NCBI GenBank assembly: GCA_903827085.1
Contig: CAIKHC010000436.1
Coordinates: 1-12,746 of the forward strand
Reading direction: 5' to 3'
DNA length: 12,746 nucleotides
Source: an uncultured Candidatus Nemicrothrix sp.
GTDB lineage: Bacteria; Actinomycetota; Acidimicrobiia; Acidimicrobiales; Acidimicrobilacustridaceae
Shown here in pieces: positions 6,796 through 12,746 of the stretch. Made by a program: the position numbers and the translations under genes. The notes beneath the pieces are model-generated. The model was not told where the DNA came from. It worked only from the letters and a program-made list of their open reading frames with translations, and ran no database searches. The stretch's first letter is position 1. Every line of letters starts with the position of its first letter.

Positions 6796-9240
6796 ATGAC
6801 CAGCACGACCACCGCACAATCCGGAACAAACCAAGCGAGTCCACGACCGCTTGAAGGACTCCGCGTTGTCGACCTCACCGTCATTAACGGCGAGTTGTGT
6901 CCGAGGTTGCTGTGCGATCTCGGCGCCGAGGTCATCAAGGTCGAACCACCCGAGGGTTCGCCGGCTCGCCACTACGCGCCCGTGCGTAAGGGAATCTCGC
7001 TGTCCTTTGCGGTGAACAATGCAGGGAAGTTGGGCGTAGCGCTCGACCTCAGCGCTGCGGCCGATGTCGCCAAGTTGCATGAACTTCTTGACCATGCCGA
7101 CGTTGTCGTGACCTCGGGACCAGAGGTCGCTCCCGGCCTTTCGGTGCAGATGGTCGCCGAGAATCATCCGCATCTCGTTGTTGCTGCGGTGACCCCCTAC
7201 GGCCTCACTGGTCCGTGGGCGGGTCGAGTCATTACTGATCAGGTTCTCTCAGCGACCGGTGGCATGACCTTCAAGGCCGGCGCGCTGAACCGCGAACCGC
7301 TTCCCGCTCCGAGTCAGTTCAGCAACGATGTTGCTGCTTCAGTCGCCACGTGGGCTGCACTGTGCGCTCTGTGGCAACGAGAAGAAACCGGTGCTGGTCA
7401 GCTGCTCGACATTTCGCTCAACGAATCGTTGTCGCAATGTGCCGACTGGTCGTTGCCCAACTACACGGCTCGGGTTCTTGCCGGTAATAACTTTCCTGAA
7501 TTCCGAGCCGGTTCTGGTCCGGTGTATCCGATCTTCAAATGTCGCGACGGCTATGTCCGCCTCATCGTGCTCAGTCCACCGCAATGGCGTGAGATGCGCG
7601 CGTGGCTTGGCGAGCCTGAGTATTTGCAGGACGAGGAATACGAATCTTTCCCTGGTCGATTCGCCATTGCCGACGCGATTCTCAATCCTTTGTACGAAGA
7701 GCTCTTTGCCGAACTTTCGGTCGAGGAAGTTTCCGCCAAGGCGCAAGAACGAGGCATTGTCTGTACGCCGGTGTACGACGCTCCTCGCGCACTCTCGAAT
7801 GAACATTTCGATTCGCGTGGAACATTCCAGTCCATGGAACTTGCTCCTGGTGTGGTCGCCCAAATGGCTTCCGGATATTTCGAATTCAATGGCAACCGTG
7901 TCGGTCCGCAAACACCGCCGCCTTCGATCGGCCAACATAACGAGCAGGTCTTTGCATCGCTTGGCGAGAAGCGAATGGCAAAGGCAAAGAGTGCGCCATC
8001 GTTGCCACTCGCGGGGCTTCGTGTCATGGACTTTGGTCAAGGTGCGGTGGGTGTCGAAGCCGGTCGACTCTTTGGCGAATACGGCGCCGATGTCATCAAG
8101 ATCGAAACTCGTTCGCATTACGACTTCATTCGTGTCGTTACCGGAACCGAAATGGGTCCGTCATTCGCATCATCGAGTCGTTCGAAGCGTGGCTTTGGAG
8201 TGAATGCAAAGTTCCCCGAGGGCCGTCAGCTTCTTCTCGATCTGGTGAAAGAGTCCGACGTTGTCATTGAAAACGTCACCACTGGCGCAATGGACGCGTT
8301 GGGCATCGGTTACGCAGATCTCTCTGCGGCCAATCCCGGCGTTGCCATGGTGGCTAGCCAACTCATGGGTTCTCGTGGCGTGTGGGCGCATTGGCGTGGT
8401 TACGGTCCGAGCACGCAAGCTCCTGGTGGCGTTTCGTTCCTGTGGTCCTATGAGAACGAAGACGAGCCCGCCGGCACTGCATCGGTCTTCCCTGACCATT
8501 TCGTGGGGCGGCTGTCGGCGTGTGGCGCACTCGCCACGCTCATCGGTCGCTCTCGCGGCACGGTCCCTGGCGGACACATTGAAATCGCGCAGTGCGAAGC
8601 AGTGGTCGGCTCGATCGCTGACTTGCTGGCTGCTGAGTCCATCGAGCCCGGTTCTGTTCGTCCTATGGGTGTTCATTCCGAGCAAGCGGCGCCTGGCGCG
8701 ATGTATCGCTGCGCAACCGAGATTGATGCGACCGGCAATGAAAATGCCGAAATGTGGGTCGCTATTAGTTGTCGCGACGATGCCGACTGGACCGCACTTT
8801 GTGGCGTTATTGGTCAACCGGCACTGGCAACTGATGCTCGCTATCTGACCTTCGCCGATCGCACTGCCGCAGCCGCCGAGCTCGATGCGATCATCGGCGA
8901 GTGGGCAATGTCACGCAATCGTTTCGAGATTGCCGATGCATGTCAGGCCGTTGGGGTTCCTGCTGGTCCAATGCTGACATCGCCTGATCTCCTTGTGAAC
9001 GAGCATTTCATCGAACGCGGATTCCTTGTCGAAATAGATCAGCCTGGCGTTGGCGTCTTCACGCTTGAAGGCCCCGCATTCATTGCCAGCGGCATGAGTG
9101 AACCGGTTGAAACGCCGGCCCCGTGGCTTGGTGAACACAGCGTTGCGATTTGTCGAGATCTCCTCGGCCGTGACGAGGCATCGATCGATGACTTGATCGC
9201 ACGCGGCATCGTGGAAGTGACACCTCCTGCTGGCAAGTAA
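6796..9240 (+). CDS. Tandem-fused class III CoA-transferase (two CaiB/BaiF domains)
   Basis: 814 residues made of two complete class III (CaiB/BaiF/formyl-CoA-transferase-like) domains. Half 1 (about 18-393) opens LEGLRVVDLT, with DLGAEVIKVEPPEGSPAR and VTPYGLTGPWAG, and closes with the family-type end PPPSIGQHNEQVFASLG. Half 2 (about 403-814) opens LAGLRVMDFGQG, with YGADVIKIET. The family moves CoA between carboxylic acids through an aspartyl-CoA thioester. In half 2 Asp567 (PDHFVG) sits 18 positions before Arg585 of the RxxTG-like block, as in the family. In half 1 the nearest Asp is Asp178, one residue closer to its REETG block, so its role is uncertain. Met394 at the seam looks like the start of a formerly separate gene. 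Enzymes with two different subunits exist in this class, and this may be a fused version. The substrate is unknown. glyS begins 11 bases downstream. Confidence 0.93.
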   Translation: MTSTTTAQSGTNQASPRPLEGLRVVDLTVINGELCPRLLCDLGAEVIKVEPPEGSPARHYAPVRKGISLSFAVNNAGKLGVALDLSAAADVAKLHELLDHADVVVTSGPEVAPGLSVQMVAENHPHLVVAAVTPYGLTGPWAGRVITDQVLSATGGMTFKAGALNREPLPAPSQFSNDVAASVATWAALCALWQREETGAGQLLDISLNESLSQCADWSLPNYTARVLAGNNFPEFRAGSGPVYPIFKCRDGYVRLIVLSPPQWREMRAWLGEPEYLQDEEYESFPGRFAIADAILNPLYEELFAELSVEEVSAKAQERGIVCTPVYDAPRALSNEHFDSRGTFQSMELAPGVVAQMASGYFEFNGNRVGPQTPPPSIGQHNEQVFASLGEKRMAKAKSAPSLPLAGLRVMDFGQGAVGVEAGRLFGEYGADVIKIETRSHYDFIRVVTGTEMGPSFASSSRSKRGFGVNAKFPEGRQLLLDLVKESDVVIENVTTGAMDALGIGYADLSAANPGVAMVASQLMGSRGVWAHWRGYGPSTQAPGGVSFLWSYENEDEPAGTASVFPDHFVGRLSACGALATLIGRSRGTVPGGHIEIAQCEAVVGSIADLLAAESIEPGSVRPMGVHSEQAAPGAMYRCATEIDATGNENAEMWVAISCRDDADWTALCGVIGQPALATDARYLTFADRTAAAAELDAIIGEWAMSRNRFEIADACQAVGVPAGPMLTSPDLLVNEHFIERGFLVEIDQPGVGVFTLEGPAFIASGMSEPVETPAPWLGEHSVAICRDLLGRDEASIDDLIARGIVEVTPPAGK

Positions 9241-9245
9241 CCTCA
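9236..9245 (+). promoter_or_regulatory. Weak candidate -10 element for glyS
   Basis: AGTAACCTCA contains TAACCT (9238-9243), 8 bases from ATG 9252. Spacing matches the putative leaderless starts of uppS and dinG, and glyS has no Shine-Dalgarno. The element overlaps the preceding stop codon TAA, so the match may be chance. Confidence 0.25.
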
Positions 9246-9251
9246 CCGGTT

Positions 9252-10583
9252 ATGCCAGTTGAGTCATCGGTACCCAATGACGTCTCCTTGATGGAGAAGG
9301 TCGTCAACCTGTCCAAGCGTCGCGGCTTTGTGTTCCCCTCAGCCGAGATCTACGGCGGGTTTCGCTCCACTTATGACTACGGCCCCATCGGGGTGCAACT
9401 GCTTCGCAATGTGAAGGACGCATGGTGGCGTTCGATGGTGCAAATGCGCGACGACGTCGTTGGTCTCGATGCATCGATCCTTTCGCCGCCGGCCGTCTGG
9501 GAAGCCTCCGGCCATCTCAAGAACTTCACTGATCCGCTCGTTGATTGTCGCAAATGTCATGAGCGTTTCCGCGAAGACCAACTTGTCGACCCCACGACCT
9601 GTCCGTCGTGCGGCGAGAAGGACTCCTTCACCGAGGCACGCAATTTCAACTTGATGTTCAAGACACACGCTGGTCCCGTCGAATCCGATGCGGCGGTGGC
9701 GTACCTGCGTCCTGAAACTGCACAGGGAATGTTCATCAACTTTTCGAACGTGCTGCAGACCAGTCGCAAGAAGCCGCCGTTTGGTATTGCGCAGATCGGC
9801 AAGTCGTTTCGAAATGAAATCACACCCGGAAACTTTGTCTTCCGTACCCGTGAGTTCGAACAGATGGAACTCGAGTTCTTCGTTCCGCCGGAAGATGCGC
9901 AGAAGTGGTACGAGTACTGGTGCGCCGAGCGTTATCGCTGGTACATCGATCTCGGAATCCCCGAGAGCCGACTTCGTATGCGTCCTCACGATGCCGACGA
10001 ACTCAGCCACTATTCATCGGGCACCTCCGATGTCGAGTTTCTTTTCCCTTGGGGCTGGGGCGAGCTTGAAGGTGTCGCCAACCGTGGTGACTACGACCTC
10101 ACCCAGCACTCGGAACATTCGGGCGAAAAACTTGAGTACTTCGATCAAAGCGCAAATATCCGCTATCGCCCGCATGTCATCGAGCCTGCGGCCGGTGCCA
10201 CTCGCACGATGATGGCGTTCTTGCTCGCCTCCTACGACGAAGAAGACGTTCGCGGCGAAGTTCGCACGGTGCTGCGTCTGCATCCACGTCTTGCTCCCTA
10301 CAAGGTGGCGGTCCTTCCACTTTCGAAGAAGGACGAACTGACGCCTGTCGCCCGCGAGGTGCTCGGAATGCTTCAGCCCCTCATGATGTGTGATTACGAC
10401 GAAACCCAGGCCATCGGTCGGCGCTATCGCCGCCAGGACGAACTCGGCACCCCGTTTTGCGTCACGGTCGATTTCGACACCCTCGAGGACCAAGCGGTCA
10501 CCGTTCGTGAACGAGATTCCATGGAACAAGAACGCATCGCCATCACCGATCTGCCCGGGTATCTGTTGCCCCGGTTGGTCTGA
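9252..10583 (+). CDS. glyS: Glycyl-tRNA synthetase (alpha2, class II)
   Basis: 443 residues; charges tRNA-Gly with glycine. The single-chain dimeric type, not the alpha/beta type of E. coli. It begins VVNLSKRRGFVFPSAEIYGG and contains the class II core: motif 2 FRNEITPGNFVFRTREFEQME (186-206), the WGELEGVANRGDYDL glycine-pocket region (268-282) and motif 3 EPAAGATRTMMAF (311-323, Arg318). A C-terminal anticodon-binding domain starts near 349 (APYKVAVLPLS) and includes IGRRYRRQDELGTPFCVTVD. An insertion after motif 1 carries two CxxC pairs (Cys99/102 and Cys117/120), a likely structural zinc site absent from M. tuberculosis GlyRS as I recall it. ATG 9252 is kept as start; ATG 9291 is a shorter option, and neither has a clear Shine-Dalgarno. 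It is 11 bases from the CoA-transferase stop, so read-through from upstream is likely. Confidence 0.97.
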   Translation: MPVESSVPNDVSLMEKVVNLSKRRGFVFPSAEIYGGFRSTYDYGPIGVQLLRNVKDAWWRSMVQMRDDVVGLDASILSPPAVWEASGHLKNFTDPLVDCRKCHERFREDQLVDPTTCPSCGEKDSFTEARNFNLMFKTHAGPVESDAAVAYLRPETAQGMFINFSNVLQTSRKKPPFGIAQIGKSFRNEITPGNFVFRTREFEQMELEFFVPPEDAQKWYEYWCAERYRWYIDLGIPESRLRMRPHDADELSHYSSGTSDVEFLFPWGWGELEGVANRGDYDLTQHSEHSGEKLEYFDQSANIRYRPHVIEPAAGATRTMMAFLLASYDEEDVRGEVRTVLRLHPRLAPYKVAVLPLSKKDELTPVAREVLGMLQPLMMCDYDETQAIGRRYRRQDELGTPFCVTVDFDTLEDQAVTVRERDSMEQERIAITDLPGYLLPRLV

Positions 10584-10594
10584 CCATTCTCGCT

Positions 10595-10604
10595 GCTACC
10601 GTCC
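10595..10604 (+). promoter_or_regulatory. Predicted extended -10 element for dnaG-rpoD
   Basis: GCTACCGTCC, with TACCGT (10597-10602) as -10. A possible -35, TTGGTC (10575-10580), lies 16 bases upstream inside the end of glyS. Transcription would start near 10609, just before the Shine-Dalgarno, leaving a leader of about 11 bases. Confidence 0.45.
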
Positions 10605-10609
10605 GGCCC

Positions 10610-10614
10610 GGAGG
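10610..10614 (+). promoter_or_regulatory. Shine-Dalgarno that decides the dnaG start
   Basis: GGAGG ends 5 bases before GTG 10620. This is ideal spacing and confirms the GTG start. Confidence 0.75.
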
Positions 10615-10619
10615 CATAC

Positions 10620-12452
10620 GTGGGCATTCAGGACGATGACATCGCAGCGGTACGGAATGCCACTGACATTGTCGCGGTCATCTCCGAGCATGTTCAGCTG
10701 AAACGAGTCGGTCGGCGCTGGCAGGGCCTCTGCCCATTCCACCAAGAGAAGTCTGGTTCGTTCTCGGTCAATGCCGAGGAGAAGCTCTATTACTGCTTCG
10801 GGTGTGGCGCCAAGGGCGATGTCATTACGTTTGTGCGCGAGGTCGAGCACCTCGACTTTGTCGGAGCGGTTGAAAAACTCGCCGTGAAATCTGGCGTCAC
10901 GCTTCGCTATACCGATGAAGGTCAGAACGAAGGGCGCAAGCGTCGAACCAAGTTGCTCGATGCCATTTCGAAAGCGAGCGACTGGTATCACGACCGACTG
11001 CTTTCATCGCCCGACGCGGCAGCAGCGCGCGGCTATCTACGTTCGCGCGGTCTCGATGGTGACGATGTACGAAACTTCGGTATCGGATGGGCGCCCGAGG
11101 GCTGGGACGAACTTGCTCGTGCAATCAAAGTTCCCGACGACGTCTTCGTTGAAGCCGGTTTGGGTTTCATCAACAGTCGCAATCGTCCGACCGACGCGTT
11201 TCGTGGGCGCATCATGTTCCCTATCCACGATGTTGCCGGAGCCAATGTCGGTTTCGGTGGGCGCATCATGCCCGGTGTCGACGGAGCGAAATATAAAAAC
11301 TCTGTCGATAGTCCGATCTATAGCAAGTCAAAGTTGCTCTACGGCCTTCACATGGCAAAAGCCGACATCGTCAAGGCCGATGAAGCGATTATCTGCGAGG
11401 GCTACACCGACGTCATCGGTTTCTTCAAAGCCGGCATGCCCCGAGCCGTTGCAACCTGCGGAACTGCGCTCACTGAAGACCATGTGAAGTTGCTGCGCAG
11501 TTTTGCGCAGCGCGTTGTGCTTGCCTTCGATGCCGATGCTGCCGGTCAGAATGCCGCAGCACGTGTCTACACCTGGGAAAAGAAGTACGACCTCGATGTA
11601 GCTGTTGCGGTATTCCCGGGTGGTGCTGATCCTGCTGATCTCGCGCAGTCCGATCCCGAGGCGTTGGCCACTGCAATTGCAGAGGCAAAACCGTTCTTGA
11701 AATTCCGACTCGACCGAGTCCTTGATTCGTCACCGCTCGATACCCCTGAACATCGTGCCCGTGCCGCCGACGCCGCCATGGCGGTTGTGCTTGAACATCC
11801 CAGTGACATTGTTCGCGATCAGTATTTATTAGAGGTCGCCGCTCGTCTGCGCCTCGATCCTGACCAGTTGAGGAATCGTCGACCAACTCCTGGCGGTGGG
11901 GGATCGGGGCCAGGTTCCCGAGAGAACACATCGGCGAACCGTCCGCAGCGTCCGTCGCAACCGCTCGTGCATCGCGACACTGCCGCTACCGAAGCGCTCC
12001 GCCACCTCATTTGGGATCCCGAGACCATTACACCCCTTCTCGACGAGGTTCTCTTTCCCGATCCGCTCGCGGCGAACGCGTATCGGGCACTGCTGGCGAC
12101 TGCGTCTGTCGCCGACGCCATCGAGATGGCCGCTGCCGATGATCCTGTCGCAGGCGACCTCCTGCAACGTCTTGCTGTCGAAGAACCCGAGTCAACCGTG
12201 CAGAGCGTGATGATCCGGCTCGTTGACGACGCTGCCAACGCATCCATGGCTGCGCTTCAGGCCGAAGCCCGAGTCGCGGACGACCCCTTCGCTGTCGGCG
12301 AAGCCATTCGCTGGCTCAACCTCCGAATCATGGATCTACGTGAGCAAGAAGGTTCGCTCAACGAAGATATGGAAGCGATGCACGACCTACTGGCTTGGTT
12401 GACCGATTCCGAGAACGATTCAGTCACCCACGATGAAGTTCGTCATGTCTGA
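10620..12452 (+). CDS. dnaG: DNA primase DnaG
   Basis: 610 residues, normal length. It makes RNA primers for the replisome. An N-terminal CHC2 zinc domain has ligands Cys38, His41, Cys59 and Cys62 (CPFH and CFGC). The catalytic core includes FRGRIMFPIHD and GFGGRIM, and a TOPRIM fold follows with EGYTD (260-264), DADAAG (304-309) and GGADPAD (334-340), whose acidic residues bind the catalytic metals. A Gly/Pro/Ser-rich disordered linker at about 418-446 leads to a helical C-terminal domain, expected to bind the replicative helicase DnaB. It has its own likely promoter and ribosome binding site in the 36-base gap after glyS. The 3' end overlaps the start of the sigma-factor gene by 8 bases, so the two should be coupled, as in the dnaG-rpoD part of the macromolecular synthesis operon. 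Confidence 0.97.
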   Translation: MGIQDDDIAAVRNATDIVAVISEHVQLKRVGRRWQGLCPFHQEKSGSFSVNAEEKLYYCFGCGAKGDVITFVREVEHLDFVGAVEKLAVKSGVTLRYTDEGQNEGRKRRTKLLDAISKASDWYHDRLLSSPDAAAARGYLRSRGLDGDDVRNFGIGWAPEGWDELARAIKVPDDVFVEAGLGFINSRNRPTDAFRGRIMFPIHDVAGANVGFGGRIMPGVDGAKYKNSVDSPIYSKSKLLYGLHMAKADIVKADEAIICEGYTDVIGFFKAGMPRAVATCGTALTEDHVKLLRSFAQRVVLAFDADAAGQNAAARVYTWEKKYDLDVAVAVFPGGADPADLAQSDPEALATAIAEAKPFLKFRLDRVLDSSPLDTPEHRARAADAAMAVVLEHPSDIVRDQYLLEVAARLRLDPDQLRNRRPTPGGGGSGPGSRENTSANRPQRPSQPLVHRDTAATEALRHLIWDPETITPLLDEVLFPDPLAANAYRALLATASVADAIEMAAADDPVAGDLLQRLAVEEPESTVQSVMIRLVDDAANASMAALQAEARVADDPFAVGEAIRWLNLRIMDLREQEGSLNEDMEAMHDLLAWLTDSENDSVTHDEVRHV

Positions 12453-12746
12453 CTCGACTGACGTATCGAATTCGTCAACCGAGTCATCGTTTGGTGGCAG
12501 TCCCACAGGCGAGGCCGCGTTCAAGCGGCTTGTCAAACGTGGCTTGGCCCGTCCCGATCTTGTTGTCTCCGGCGATGAAGCCATCGAAGCGCTTATCGAT
12601 GTCGATCCAACACCGGAAGCGATCGAACAACTCCGTCTGCGTCTTGCTGAACACGGCATCACGCTCGACGATGCGGTTCCTGTTGCCGAAGAGATCGACG
12701 CGCTCGACGATGCTGATGGTGGTGGCGATATCGAAGAAGTCGTCAT
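12445..12746 (+). CDS. rpoD: Primary sigma-70 factor (RpoD/SigA-like), 3'-truncated by the window edge
   Basis: The first 100 codons of an open frame running off the right edge. After a Ser/Thr-rich start (MSDSTDVSNSSTESSFGG) comes AAFKRLVKRGLARPDLVVSG, then EAIEALIDV, EQLRLRLAEHGITLDD and an acidic stretch ending at the edge. This resembles sigma-70 region 1.1, which is found only in primary sigma factors and keeps the DNA-binding regions closed in free sigma. Regions 1.2-4 lie outside the window, so the call rests on this domain plus position directly after dnaG. The start is ATG 12445, overlapping dnaG by 8 bases; an in-frame ATG at 12433 would add four residues. Neither has a strong Shine-Dalgarno, which fits translational coupling to dnaG. 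Confidence 0.78.
   Translation, partial: MSDSTDVSNSSTESSFGGSPTGEAAFKRLVKRGLARPDLVVSGDEAIEALIDVDPTPEAIEQLRLRLAEHGITLDDAVPVAEEIDALDDADGGGDIEEVV

Noticed and set aside
6370..7173. 267-codon minus-strand frame across recO, the intergenic region and the CoA-transferase start
   Set aside because: It runs antisense through two clear genes and the hairpin/promoter region, with no domain similarity that I recognise.
7963..7977. Internal translation start at Met394 of the CoA-transferase, giving a stand-alone second half
   Set aside because: The upstream bases (GGCGAGAAG) are only a poor, badly spaced Shine-Dalgarno; more likely a relic of the fusion than a used start.
7328..8203. 291-codon plus-strand frame inside the CoA-transferase
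   Set aside because: It is an out-of-frame shadow rich in Arg/Ser/Cys with no motif; the overlapping frame has two full CaiB/BaiF domains. The same holds for minus-strand frames 7339-8118 and 8170-8817.
1..12746. CRISPR arrays, tRNA/rRNA genes, insertion sequences, attachment sites
   Set aside because: No direct-repeat array, cloverleaf, transposase or terminal inverted repeats seen on reading; intergenic gaps are all 84 bp or less and nearly all DNA is occupied by housekeeping genes.

Overview
The window holds a compact run of housekeeping genes from a high-G+C Gram-positive bacterium. The actinobacterial order phoH, ybeY, CNNM/CBS membrane protein, era, then uppS/recO, glyS and dnaG matches what I recall of Mycobacterium tuberculosis (phoH1 through dnaG, with other genes in between). 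The moderately high G+C, frequent GTG starts and a long fused class III CoA-transferase inside this cluster suggest an actinomycete outside Mycobacteriales, perhaps class Acidimicrobiia. That placement is an inference; the gene identifications are much firmer. There is no CRISPR array, insertion sequence, tRNA, rRNA or prophage-like gene, and no gene-free stretch above 300 bases (the longest is 84 bp).

Layout: (1) 1-3273, + strand: phoH (5' end cut off), ybeY, a CNNM/CBS/CorC-type membrane protein and era, tightly packed and probably one transcript. It is an RNA and ribosome maturation module, since YbeY and Era both act around the 3' end of 16S rRNA. (2) 3280-5184, - strand: a DinG/XPD-family iron-sulfur helicase, tail to tail with era (6-bp gap) and head to head with uppS. 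(3) 5236-6711, +: uppS (cell-wall lipid carrier synthesis) and recO (recombinational repair), then a strong hairpin. (4) 6796-10583, +: an 814-residue protein with two fused CaiB/BaiF-type CoA-transferase halves, followed 11 bp later by glycyl-tRNA synthetase. (5) 10620 to the right edge, +: dnaG primase, whose last codons overlap the start of a primary sigma factor (rpoD/sigA-like), the dnaG-rpoD part of the classical macromolecular synthesis operon.

The best non-coding signal is a recurring 10-mer, roughly G-N-T-A-(C/A)-C-N-T-C-(G/C), a likely extended -10 promoter element. It lies in front of dinG, uppS, the CoA-transferase gene and dnaG, with a weaker version before glyS. Where it sits 7-9 bases from the start codon there is no Shine-Dalgarno sequence (leaderless-type); where it sits farther away there is a good one. 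It divides the window into transcription units that agree with gene orientation.

I found no wholly undescribed system. The best candidates for a second look are the tandem-fused CoA-transferase, with its unequal active sites and a perfect 10-bp palindrome at its predicted transcription start, and the shared divergent promoter region between dinG and uppS.
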